In this document: one piece after another, positions 34,601 to 45,559 of the stretch
How the letters are laid out: each line of letters opens with the position of its first letter
Position numbering within the stretch: the first letter of the stretch is position 1
Made by a program: the position numbers and the translations under genes
NCBI GenBank assembly: GCA_030374765.1
Contig: JARGXX010000010.1
Coordinates: 620,001 to 684,000 of the forward strand
Origin: Agarophyton chilense
Lineage: Eukaryota > Rhodophyta > Florideophyceae > Gracilariales > Gracilariaceae
Direction of reading: 5' to 3'
Length of the DNA stretch: 64,000 bases
Notes under the pieces: generated by a model
Seen by the model: only the letters and a program-made list of their open reading frames with translations
Databases searched by the model: none
Told to the model about the DNA's origin: nothing

Positions 34601-35873
34601 TGGGGAAGACAAAGGCCAAAGGTGTCTCCACGGCCTTTTGGTCCCACTGGGTATATCCATACGGAATGACACTCTACCTCCTTACGGATAACGGCAGCCA
34701 GTTTGTATCTAAATTCTTCTCACACGTTTGTGCTACCTTAGGTACCAAACATGTGACCACCACTGCATACCACCCGCAAACCAATGGCAAAGCCGAACGC
34801 TTGAACCGAACCTTCTCGACCGATTGGAACACTACGTATCGGAGTACCAATTGAACTGGGACGAATACGTTGAGCCACTGATTTATGCCTACAACACGCA
34901 AGTGTACGCTTCCAAGGGGGCAACACCTTCCGACCTAACGCAAACGATATCGCCGCCGCCTATAGCTGTTGAACTTCAGAAGTTTATTATACTCCAGGAA
35001 GTATCCGAAGGAAGAACTCCTACCCAGGCGAAGCGCTACTCGCGACGACGCATCGACTGCATTATACGATCGGCTAGAGCTGTACTGACCAAATCCCAAC
35101 GGCGTTACAAGGTCAATTTCGACAAGGCCGTCTGGAACACACCTTTCTTTAGGAAAGGAGAATTAGTTTACCTGGACTGTCCGCCAAAGGACATTCATTA
35201 ACTCGAGGACACTACGCGGAAGCTCTTACCTCGTTTTACGGGACCATAAAATTTCGTTAATTGCAATCAACATACCATATCGTAACTAATTGACGGCCTA
35301 CAGGACACCGTATCTATTGATCGGGTGACACGAGCCCCCAGCTCTCCCGAATCACCAAAGTCCCAATCCCCTGGCTCAACGAAATCAGTTCGACCTCAGG
35401 TTGACGCTCAAGTCCCCACACCCCCTAAGGCAGTTCCCGCTGACCTTACTAGCCCCATGGACCCGATTGCCAATAGCAATGACGATGACCTATCTCTTGC
35501 AACCGAATTCTATGGATTCGCCCCGTTCGAAAACACTCTCCTTCCGGAGAATGAACACCAACCGGAATAAGTGATCGAGCGCATCATCTCTGCCGGTCAG
35601 GGAGAGGATAGAAATATGCGCTATCGCGTCTGTGGGTTTGGCTACACCCCTCAACAAGACACTTGGCAAGAGCCTCAAACAATTCCGGCTAAATTTATGG
35701 CCTTGTATTGGCGCAAAATTGGCAGCACGGAACGCAGTCTTCAGGAGGGGGCAACCATTGGCCCGAATAATACCAAAAACTCTCCCAAAACGCCTCTGAA
35801 AACGACTCGCGACACGACAGTTCGCCGTAGAGCCCGCATCAGGGAACAAATTCAGTCCTCAGGCGACACCTGA
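31680..35873 (+). pseudogene. Pol region of Gypsy element D: protease, RT, RNase H, integrase, chromodomain
   Basis: The protease-like segment (AVLDRGAGPNLVHPKLL, AILGTCFIDRYIK) spans about 31780-32060. RT (about 32694-33360) shows RFCVDYRKLNAVTKRDSY, TLDANFGY, YLNDVIIFS and FLGVCIVYRRF. RNase H (about 33480-33900) shows LNTDASDVQVGCALLQE, LRPYLEGTRFTIRTDHDSL and GIKHQEADALS. Integrase (about 34130-34900) shows HFPRFAGHC...CISCARI, LTDNGSQFVSKFF and YHPQTNGKAERLNR. The chromodomain (about 35571-35720) shows YRVCGFGY and DTWQEP. The domain order is Ty3/Gypsy even though the ends are inverted repeats. Fossil copy with several breaks. Confidence 0.85.
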
Positions 35874-36053
35874 AAAAGACATGAGACGCGCTCAAGAATC
35901 AGCCGTCGTCCCTGGGCACGCACGTTTGAGAAAAAGAAGAGCAAATTTGGGAAACCACAAGCATTACTTTATTTGACTAACTAGCAGAGGCCTAACAGCT
36001 CTTTCCATGACCTCAAGGTTCGCTAAAGCGCTGCGGACACCAACAGGACTCAC

Positions 36054-38666
36054 TGGGGGGGCGCAGGTGTAACTCTGTCGTCCTCATTGGGACCTGCAGG
36101 ATCGAAACCGGGACTAGGGTCACCCGAAGAGCCTACAGTACCAATAAGACCGGCCCCAGCGAGCCGGGTACGCTTCTTCGGCGGAGATTCACCGAAGGAA
36201 TTATTGTCAACATCGGAATCCTCCCGGTTGCTCAAAACTGAGACCATATCGGGTATCCAAGTCGGAAGTAACCCTTTGGGACATCATTTTTGCGTTCTGC
36301 TGCAGGAGATTTACCATAGCGGTCTTCAGACCCTGACCCTGTTGGAAAACTGCGGCGTAACGTGCCGAGCTACGCGCCCAGGAGCAAGCTTCCTTCAGGA
36401 CTGTCGCAATGTCCAAAGAGGCAGTAGTACCAACGGTACGGCAGACATGACGGAATTCCGAAGCCGCAGCAGTGATCGAAGCGAGAAAATGTGGCAACGG
36501 GGAGAACGGAGTGGTGTTAACGCCCCTTGTGGACGTTTGAGCCAGTGCATCACCTACAAAACTTTTGCCTTTGACAGTAAGCTCGCCAAGAAGGATGTCC
36601 ACTTGGGCGATGGGCGGCTCATAGAAAGTTCATCTTGAAGAGCAGCCCCCGGAGGAGCTGAAGGAGGGGAAGCGGTCGGCCACACTACAGCGGACTCGAC
36701 CGGAGGATTGACGCCCTCCACGGGTAGGACGAAGGGATCTTCCCCGAAGGATCTCCATCAGAAATACGAGCAGGAAGCAACCGGGTGGCTTCCACATCAG
36801 GCTCGAAGCAAAGAGTATCGAAACCAATGGCCTTCGAATAATACTCGGGCACATGACTCCTCGGAATGTCCGGTGGTTGATCCCTCAAGGGCTTGGCGGG
36901 ATAGGCACGGGCGTCGTCCCGACCCTGCGGATGCAGCGGAATCGGCGTGAACGAATGGGTATCCCAGTCATACCAAAAGAAGCCGGGAGTCTTGCCCCAC
37001 TCCACCTGTAGGACATGATGCAAAAGGGCCTCGGTCTCCTCGACGTCGAACTGGGTCCAACGGACGATGTTTTGTTTGCCCAGGTTCCTTAGGAAACGGA
37101 TCATGATGTCCGGGAGCGGGATTAGGCGATCCCAAGGACCGGGTATGTTCTCATCGTACCACACCCTCCAATCCTCCGAACGGACAATACCACGGATTCC
37201 TTATTTCGTGGTATCCAGAAAGGCCATAAGGGACATCACTCCGAACTCGAAGAAGGGCAATTGCCAGGACAGCAAGAACCTTCGGTCATGGTCAGCGCCC
37301 ATGAGTTGGGACGAGTGGTACGCCAACATAGACGGAGTGGGGACCAAAAGGATCGGCGCGACACGCCAGTACATGGCTCATCGGTTCTCATCCAGGCAAG
37401 GCAGTGAGAGATATAACGCAGGACGTTCGTCCGTGCTCATTTCATGAAACTCCACCTGGTGCCAACAGAAGAAGAACTCCAGAGATTGACGCAAACCATC
37501 ATCGGGGTCTTGCATATCGTTCCAATACACCCTATTGGACATCCATAACAGGCGATCATACGGCGGTCGGAAGCACATGAGCGACAAGAGGTTGTGACCC
37601 GCTGGGGGAAATATCACATGAGGCGAGATGAATTCCGCGTATTAGTCCAGAAGGAATGTGTTCACCCAGAGCTGGTACTCGGCTTCTTCCTCGCAACGGA
37701 CGTATGGAATGGCTGATTGGACGAGGGTGCCACAGCGCGTTTCCGAACGCGAATCCGCAGAACAATGAAACTACCGGTTATACCAAGAGACGCTGCGCGC
37801 GTTCTTGCTGCCCCTCCGCAAATAGGGTATCTTAGAAAACCTTCGGGCGTCGAGATAAATATGGCAGAATCTCTGGTATTCTTCCGCAGAGGACGGAAGA
37901 ATGGCATGTCGCACCGCCTGCGGATTCCGTCCCATGGTATGGTCATAGCGATTCCCGGGGCGTTTATAGGCCACTTTGTATCCCGAGAAGCTCCCCGTTT
38001 GGTTGTACGAAGCCATGGTGCCGCTGGCGACATGCTAGTCCGCTGGGATATGGAAAGGAAAACCAACGGAAGCGACAAAGTCTGGAGGTAGAATATTGTA
38101 TCCGACGGGCTTATAAGGCGGGTTCGGCATCGCGCGTGACCAATGGAAAAGTACCACGTGGGGAAGAGGAGACGATGGGATAAACCAAAGTGCACTGTCG
38201 GACGTAAACCACGGTGTAAGAATCGCGTACAGTCGCCAAGGGAAAAGCGAAGAATAAGAAAGGCCCCAATGGCCATCACAGGAGAGTAAGTCTATGGACA
38301 ATCTCTTCAACGCGACACGAAAAATACGCCGGTGAAACACTTATGGTCAGTGCTCACGTCGCGCTTAAGTTTCAGTCCTTAGGCAAATGAATTGCCACCC
38401 CGCCGCCAATGGTCAGCTCACGCCGCCTCGTACCCCTGCAGGTGATGACGACGCGACGTTTCGTCGTGCACGAGTGGTACTGGGAAGAACTAAGTGCTCA
38501 CATCCCTTGGGTCAATCATGAGGCCATCTGGACTTCGCCGTGACGGCCGAATCCTAAGGAGGGAGATATGTGAAGGAGCAACGATAACGGTTGAGTCCTG
38601 TAAGCCGCCGAAGCCTGAGGTATCTTAAAGACGCCACGTGGACTGGCCGACCTCAGCTGGGCTCAT
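36054..38666 (-). pseudogene. Antisense accessory gene of Gypsy element D (long version, about 800 residues)
   Basis: Convergent with pol. Its likely start is the ATG at 38666 in the right terminal repeat, in the same sequence context as the gag ATG in the left repeat. Homology with the A and B proteins is clearest at GFFWYDWDTHSF (A: GDFVWYDPWT; B: GNFVWYDPWT). Before that, a weak parallel runs VWYDENIPGPWDRLIPLPDIMIRFLRNL against VWYM...LDLSLVLG..ANHADFLDL. Unlike A and B, it continues for some 250 further codons after a proline-rich linker: an Ala-rich helical part (LASITAAASEFRHVC, about 36460) and a basic PPKKRTRLAG motif near 36170 that looks like a nuclear localisation signal. No known domain. 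Confidence 0.55.
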
Positions 38667-39005
38667 TTAGATTATTTCTTTACTTTAATTAGTGGAATAT
38701 TAGCATGACAGTGCCATGGAGATCCCAGCGCCTCGTCACTATTACTGACTTGGCTCGAATGACGCTTCTCCATTAAAGTAAGGTAGGCACCGTTTGGATA
38801 CTAAATTACCTCCTTTGGTACATTACTTCTACCAATTGCTCTTCAAGGCCTCGTTTCCGTAGCTTCGACCTGTAGGACTACTCAGTAAACTCCAGCCCAT
38901 AGCACCAAGTACTCTGGGAGTATCGCGGTCAAGGATACGAACCTTAGGACCCGCTCTACCAAGCTATCCTAGGTTGAGACCATTACGCTCACCCCCCAGT
39001 CATTG
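38592..39005 (-). repeat. Right terminal inverted repeat of element D (about 414 bp)
   Basis: Its outer end reads CAATGACTG on the - strand at 39005. It is inverted relative to 29282-29694, with about 80-87% identity by eye, and has the same tRNA-like and AT-rich parts. Immediately outside, from about 39006-39030, a Copia integrase sequence begins, which marks the boundary sharply. Confidence 0.9.
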
Positions 39006-40830
39006 TGGTACATGGGTGGTGCATGGTTTGTTTGATACAAGAAAACTTTTGATACAGTAGCATGGAGATTTGCTCCCTATTGGTCATGAAAAAATCGATG
39101 GCGGAGTGATTTGTGGCATCTAGAAATAGCAATATGTGTTGGTTCCCGTGAATCGATATAGAATGAAATAGTCCCCATGTATCCGAACTAGTGTGTGACC
39201 CTACTGGATCATGATATGTTTTTGATCTGTGCGGGGTGGTTTTTTTTTGCATGTGAGCAGTCTTGTCGTATATGCAGAAGTTAGTTCGTTGAGGCTACCG
39301 ACGATTTACTGTCGCAGTGTCGCTCTACTAGAATCTTACGTACTCCAAACTGAGGGCGGTGTAGAAGCCAAAAGTCCATATCGGACAAAGGAAGCCAAAC
39401 GTATATCTCGGACAGTTGGGGCCAAACTTACGTATCGGGTAACAGTTGACAAACGTTCATATCCGACAACATCGGGCACCAGTGGTCAAATGTCCATATC
39501 GGACACTTTGCATGCATGGTTAGATGATCCTTCAGTTCATAATTATGTTTGTTCCAATGAGCCTCTCCCATTATCTTAGATCCAGTGACGCGCGTGTTTA
39601 GGACCAGTGCAGTGTGGGAAGAGAAAGCGACAAGGCCATACAGGGTGGCTAGGTCATGGAAAAACACAAGATTGTGCTTCAGGTGCTTGTTAGCCACTGC
39701 GAACGTTCGGAGTGAAGTGTGGAGGGCATATTAATCTGTATTTTGCCATGGTGCGTGCAGGGGGAGAGTCATTTGTTGGCTGTTTCGATAAGTGTCTCGG
39801 TGAGGGGACGGTGTCTTAGTGGAAGCGGAATATTAACGTGGGTCGCCTATGACCCATTGCTGAGAACGTACTTATTTTCCTGGATTTTTTCGTCATGCGA
39901 CTCAGGGTCTTAAGACTAGAAGTGATTCTCTGGCTGCATATAGTCGTGAACAAAAATTTGAGAATTATCTGGTAAATCCATTGATAAATTGGCTTCGGAT
40001 TTGAAGGATCTCTTCATTTGTCTCTGGTTTCGATTTTTGAGGTGACGAGGGTCTGTGCATTGTTTGTCCGTATGCTGGGGCGAAATTTCTCGTTAAGTGA
40101 GATATAGCCATGGCGTAGCATTCGGAGGACGTCGAGCTCTGGGTTGATAGAACTGGCGTTCTGGCGGTCGCTGGAATGTACTGATTTCTCCGCACTCCCC
40201 TGTGAAATATGTACTTAGTTGATTGGCGGGTTGCACGTTCTTAATTTAGGCCTAAATACGGCGGAATATGTGCACGAATTCTTTCACTGTAGTGCGTTTT
40301 TGAGCCATGATCTGAAGTCCGATATTCATTATTGATCTGTGATGCTTCAGACCATCTACCATGAATTACACTGTTGTCGACTCTGTCGAAATAAACTTAT
40401 AGTTGCCAGATATCATCTGTGTGCGAATGCTCTGATGAGCAGCTACATAGGATGAAATATTTATGTCAGAAGAAAAGGTTGTTGACTCTGCAAAAGTTTT
40501 GAGATACTGTTGGTCGCATTAATTTGAGCGATCGAGATGCGATATAATTTGGTTGATAGGCTGTTGAGAGGTGGTCTCCGTGTTGGGCTCGACAATGAAA
40601 ACTGTGATATCTGCTGGTACCCTAGAGATAATAATGTCTAGGAGAGTGTTATTATTCTTCAAAAACGTCTTAAGTTGGGCTGGATCTGCTGGTAAGGTGG
40701 GGTCCAATTCAATGAGTTCAGCGGCCTCTGCTGCGGCGGCTGTTGCTTTGAGTTCAAGAAGCCAAGGTGTATAATTTGATGGATTCAATGTGGGATCATT
40801 AGCTTTGGTATCCATGTTCATGGTACTGTT
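39006..40830 (-). mobile_element. Ty1/Copia remnant 2 (gag to integrase; 3' part missing)
   Basis: The - strand reads gag (about 40830-39970; LNPSNYTPWLLELKA, PADPAQLKTFL, RVPADITVFIVEPNTETTSQ) followed by decayed sequence and then integrase (about 39250-39030; SSDTWGLFHSISIHGNQHILLFLD). Gag and integrase match Copia element 1 (YGPWFVALRAYA; PTDILNVLITPESDP; SSDTCGPINPPSRHGNRH), so both belong to one family. RT and RNase H are absent: the remnant stops where element D's right repeat begins. Heavily broken and old. Confidence 0.75.
39366..39512. repeat. Degenerate tandem repeat, five units of about 28-36 bp
   Basis: Units share a CCAAA-GT-CATATCGGACA core. The first and fifth are nearly identical over AAGTCCATATCGGACA / ATGTCCATATCGGACA. 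The array lies inside the decayed Copia remnant and shows no domain on either strand. Confidence 0.6.
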
Positions 40831-40851
40831 TCTAATTGTGTCCCCAGAGAG

Positions 40852-41102
40852 ACATCGAGATGTCCTTTGGATGTCCTTATGATACGCAAGAGATTCTACA
40901 GTCATGGGTTTTTTAGGGACGTTTGCGATACACGTATGATGTCCAAAAGATGTCCGTCTGGTGTATATTGGTATGCACAAACTATCGTTGGAATTTATAC
41001 AGTTGATGGCCCAGCTGATATACCAGGTGATGTCCAAGTGATGTTCGTTTTAGAGGTATTTTAATTAATTTCTGATGCTCGGGACATGTCCAAGAGATTT
41101 CT
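40852..41102. repeat. Cluster of paired ATGTCC motifs
   Basis: ATGTCC occurs at about 40860, 40871, 40939, 40950, 41030 and 41086. The first two pairs are spaced 11 bp apart. The last two exact copies are each followed 11 bp later by a near-copy (ATGTTC at 41041, ATTTCT at 41097). The first pair overlaps a small palindrome, GACATCGAGATGTC. The cluster lies directly upstream of the gag start of Copia remnant 2 and may be part of its leader or LTR. 11-bp phasing is about one helical turn, as expected for stacked protein sites. Confidence 0.6.
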
Positions 41103-41697
41103 ACAAACTTCTATGCATTTTCGAAATTAATGGGTTTCTCAGTACATTTTTTAATTTTTCATTTCTTTCTATACGAATCATGCAGCACATTTCAAATGTC
41201 ACGTGGATATTTGTTAGAAAGACGTGATATCACATTTCTGTACAACATAACATTAAATCACGTTCTGATACTAAGTGACATAACAGTAACTAAAGAAGTA
41301 GGCTCCCAAGAATCTCAATTTCTGTTGATATGCGATGACGCATGGAATCTAGAAAATGCCTCCGCTCCCCATAGTACATAAATGCAACTAGATGAGAAAT
41401 AAATCTCATATCTTCTATTGTCGTTTTCGTGTCGCGAATACTTCCGCGTCGCAGCCTAGTTCGAATTGATACGAATGGGACATCAGTTACAGAGTTCTGT
41501 TGACGCCCATGCTACCACCGGATTTAGACAAGGCGATACTAACACTTCCGACTGGTCAACTCTGCTTGAGTGCGATACTCAATAGTCGCGTCGATTATGT
41601 CCTCAACACAGCCGTAGTACACTTCATACAAGTCTTATTCTGTCTCAACTTGATCACTTCTAAGGGTTGCTTAAAACATGGACGCTATCCAATAACG
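41103..41697. other. AT-rich spacer
   Basis: No coding signal and no clear repeat. It may contain the remains of the 5' LTR of Copia remnant 2, but I find no second copy to compare it with. Confidence 0.35.
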
Positions 41698-44192
41698 CTA
41701 TATTGCTCTGAACGTTTCGTTTCGTTTTCGGAGTTCTAACTCTGCTCGCGTTTCAATTATTAGAGAGCTATCCCTCGGAGATATTGATACTTTTCCATAT
41801 GCTCTTAAATTTTTTAGACAAAAATTATAGCAGTTGTGAGAGAGCTCTTTTCTAACATAATCCATAACTGCAGTCTGCAGCGCCACCCCATTTTGATGAC
41901 ATGGTATTCCTGAAAAGCCAAACCTCATTCCCAAGTTTAGCCATTCATCTGCTCCCTCCGTAGTACTTTTTGCATCTCCATGCACGCTTTAGACTTCTGA
42001 TGCCATACTTGAACCTCTGTTTTCCGCAGGATTGTTAACTTCGTATGCTGCTTCCTTGAAATTTATTCCTAGATGAAGTTTGGTAAATGACCTCGCGACG
42101 CCACCTTCCAACCTGTGCAGTGAGAATATCGTGTGGTTCTTGTGTAAAAGATTCGATTCGAGACGGTGACGAGACTTTGCTATCTCTCTCAGCTTCCCTG
42201 CAAGCCTTTCAACCATGAACTGTGATACATTCCTCAACGACCCATACTCCTGAAGCATTTGAGGTATATTCAGGACAGCGTGAATAGTAGGCGTCAGACA
42301 AAACGCATGCGCTGGCGTGCTTTAGAAAACCCTTACAAACAATGTGTTTGCGACCTGAAGTGGTGGACGAAGGTGCACGACATCTGCAGTTGTGGGAGAG
42401 GTATCCATAAGTATTTCGGTTACGGTGGACGTAGCAGCTCATAGTTGAACTAATCTTCTGTCCTCTTTAGCGTTACCGAAGGGAACAGGTTCGTCATACA
42501 ATGCGAGGTTTAAGTAATCCTCCGCCTTGTACCCTCAAATAAAGCGAAATGACTCCGGTGGTCGTCCCCAGTGAGCTGTAATTCCCGCTTCCCCATGCGC
42601 TAGAGCTTCATTCACTTCACCCAGAACAGGAGGCTGCAGCACAAAAGGGTACTTAGATGACATTCACTTCTTGTGTGAGCCGATACACAAAGATACCAAT
42701 TGTTTGACCCAGCCCAATAGCCAAAGATGCAAAGGGTCATACGAAGAGCATTTAACTATGTCAACAGAAAGGGTAGACAGCAAAGGCCTTCAACGAACTC
42801 CAGTTGCCTTCATAAACGTCCCAGAAATTCTTCCTCTGCTCTCAAGTGTCCTCCAGATACTCTCCATATTTGCTGCTGTTCGAAGTGCAGGACATTCTCT
42901 GTCAATCCAAATGCTTCGTTCTCCGTCAAGCCATCCTGAACTATACGGTTCACAAAGATAGTTTTCATCTTCTGGAAGCATCCACAACCTGTTTCCAGCT
43001 GCAACTGATCTCTTTCTTCGCTTCATACACCTCTGAAAGGGATGCACAGTGTTGTGCCCCTTCATACCAATCAGCTTACTGGCAGAAGGCCAGTCAGCTG
43101 TTAGAAACATCAAATGTCCGTGTACTGTCCTCGATTTTCCGTCCGCGCAAAGAAATTTCATTCCAGACTCAAACTATTTGAGGTCATTTAAAATAGGTGA
43201 CAGAAATCTGTCAAATTCATCTTGATCATGGGAACCTGGCACCAAACATGGCAAGGTACTGTTGGAGGCCTGAAATCTTATAATTGGATCAAGATTAAGC
43301 ACGGCAAAAACGAGCGGCCATTTCGACCAGCTGACTCTGCAACCTCGAAATACTTCAAATCCATCCGATGAAAACGTCCAAAAGACTTTGAGTTCTTCGA
43401 TTGCCTTCCAAGTTCTCATCAAGCCCCCAAACTTTTCCTTGAAGTAATCACCACAGTAGTAGCCATGAAGTGATCCATGGGCTTCATCTCTCCCGGTAAT
43501 GGCTTCTCATGCTTCCTCACATCCCTTCTCTAAATATTCAAACGAGATCTTCTCTTTGAAAAGCGCGGATATCCGCTCGGAAACAGTCCTATACCAGTTC
43601 TTGTGACGTTCAGACACCGTCTTGTCACATGACTGCGAAGGACACGTCCCATGCTCTTCGACTCCGTACAGTAGAGCGTGTTCCGAAAAGCACATGATGC
43701 AAGACCGCTTTCTTACAACAGATCTGCGTACTTCATACAGGACAAGTACATCATGGCTGAATTTAGACCGAAAAACATCAGTTTGAAGTAGAGCTGCTGC
43801 CTGGATTTGCGATAAACCACCTGTTTCAATAATGTGTAGAACCTCTCTAATCCGACTTATCTCGACTTCCTTCTCATATTCATTCAGCTTCTGCATCTCG
43901 AACAAGTTCTCTCTCACATGAGGTTGAGCAGAGAGCGAACGGGTTCTGCAAGTATTTGAAGTTGCATTCGTAACATCAAAGTGTACGGTGCGTTCGGTTA
44001 GTTCGTGAACGTCATAGGTATGGCGGAAACTCGCTCTGAATGAGCAGCTACCGCTTGTTGTCCTTGGAAAACTCTTCTATCACTCTCTCGGAGGATTGCT
44101 ATGTGTGCATCACTAAACTGACTGTGCTCTCCTTTGTCCTCTTCCCAATCCTCCAAAAACTGTGAAGATTGAGCTTCTTGTGCTCCCGTCAA
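41698..44192 (-). pseudogene. CACTA/EnSpm-like transposase, Tnp2/Plavaka type
   Basis: From 43917 to 41698 the open segments lie in one and the same frame, interrupted only by stop codons. In order, there is a Cys-rich segment (CIMCFSEHALLYGVEEHGTCPSQSC, given in part) leading to WYRTVSERISALFKEK. Then comes FWTFSSDGFEVFR...PLVFAVLNLDPIIRFQ with LPCLVPGSHDQDEFDRFL, and DGKSRTVHGHLMFLTADWPS with KLIGMKGHNTVHPFQRC. This is the standard pattern of Tnp2/Plavaka transposases: the PLI-PG-K-P segment, then D-PA-K-GH-C-C. The C-terminal part (42258-41698) has little homology. A short acidic open piece (44192-43998) in another frame may be the N-terminus. The enzyme would mobilise CACTA elements. I did not find the element's ends. 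Confidence 0.7.
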
Positions 44193-45449
44193 CAGGCGTT
44201 TGTTGACTCTTGGTAAACTGGTGGAGGTTCGTCCATTTCAGATCTGAACGACATTAATTAGGTTTTCACGGCGACTTTGGACATGCGAGTCTTTAATATA
44301 CCGCACGGCGGAGCCGTAACCATTCTGAAGTTCTGCTATCCATTAGCTGTTGTACTCCGACTTAGTAGATGCAGTAACCTCTTGCTCTTCATCCTGAATT
44401 TGGCACTGTATTGAGTCAATTGACTGTGAGGCTGGTCTCTTTCTTTCACGTTCTTGGTGACCCATCAGAGCAGACAACTGATGGGAATGAGAAACCTTGC
44501 ATACACCAGTACCCTTTGCTTCCCAGTTTTTGTGATTTTCTTTTCATTTCTCGTGTCCTTTCTATCCCGCCGTCACGAAACGAAACTTTAGCGCGTCACT
44601 CTTCGTACAAAACTGCGACGAAAACTCCGTCTCTCATTCTCCCCTCCACTACATCCCATTCTATCCCAAGTTTCTTTCTTTCTTTTATCTTGGCCGCCAA
44701 AGATATTAATTTTCTCGCTTGGCTTTTCTATGTGATTTTGTATATAACAAGCAGCAGGGCGGATAAACGGTGCAGCGTGTCGGCAGTGTGGTCGAAGGCA
44801 GTACGATAGTGCGGAGGAGAGGAGTTGCCGTTTGAAAGCATAGCGGCTGTGTGGAGGTGGAAAGGTATGGCGTGTTAGAGATGTGGGAGTTGGGCATTGG
44901 GGCTTGAAGGTGGTGCGTTCAGTTGCCGGTGTGGTGTGTTGGCGTTGGGGCACGAAGGTGGTGCAGCGAGTCGGCGTTAGTGCTTCATGGGGGTGCAGCA
45001 GTGGGTTTAGGCTAAGCTACGAAGTGTCGGTGTTCTGGCTGCGAGGAGGTGCGGATTGACAGCCGTCCAGGTTTTCGGAATCGCGGTTTGCGATATATGT
45101 ATGGGTGCTTATGTGCAAGCAGCTTAAACCCGCAGCTCACACAAGGTGCAACTCACGCAGAAATAGGGAAATGAAAGACAGGGCATTCTAAAGTCGTACG
45201 AAGGGTACGGCGGTAACTGTGATCTGCGAAACAGCAGCCCAGAAAATTGGATAACATATTTCTCTCCACGGTTGCTTCTGTCTATCAGAATCACAGATTG
45301 TTACAGAACATGTGTGACTCAAAAGACGCCTTGGCGCATCGTCGTTCTCAACTGGAGGCGTTTCATGTTTGGCTGCCTTAGAGTTTACTCAGAAACGCTG
45401 TATGTAGGGCGGTGGAGGTGGAAATTAGGAAAAGCGGAGCGAATAACAA
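44193..45449. other. Spacer between CACTA-like gene and Copia element 1
   Basis: No supported gene. About 44860-45000 is G/T-rich with an imperfect direct repeat (TTGGGGCTTGAAGGTGGTGC / TTGGGGCACGAAGGTGGTGC). The AACAA at 45445-45449 is the left target duplication of Copia element 1. Confidence 0.45.
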
Positions 45450-45547
45450 TGACGGAGTGCACAAGATGTCTCTCTTTACTTGGGTCGACGTCGGCGTCTG
45501 GTGGACTATCTATTCCTTGGTCTGGAGGCAACGTGTACGGTCTGTCA
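45450..45547 (-). repeat. 3' LTR of Copia element 1 (98 bp)
   Basis: TGACGGAG...GTCTGTCA. It differs from 49851-49948 at two positions out of 98, has TG...CA ends, and is flanked by AACAA on the outside. Confidence 0.95.
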
Positions 45548-45559
45548 GTGTTGAATGGG

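Larger units (their letters stand above)
29282..39005 (+). mobile_element. Ty3/Gypsy element D with chromodomain, antisense gene and terminal INVERTED repeats
   Basis: A 9.7-kb unit with gag (from 29623), protease, RT, RNase H, integrase and chromodomain on +, a long convergent gene on -, and 413-bp repeats at both ends in inverted orientation (29282-29694 and 38592-39005). I found no direct LTR. The right end cuts into a Copia integrase gene. No target duplication is visible, and the left arm is closer to element C's right arm than to D's own right arm, so one end may have been exchanged by recombination. Broken in roughly ten places. The arm divergence of around 15-20% suggests an old insertion. 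Confidence 0.8.

Noticed and set aside
39366-39512. CRISPR-like array
   Set aside because: Units are degenerate, spacers are not unique, unit length varies, and the setting is a decayed Copia in a eukaryote.
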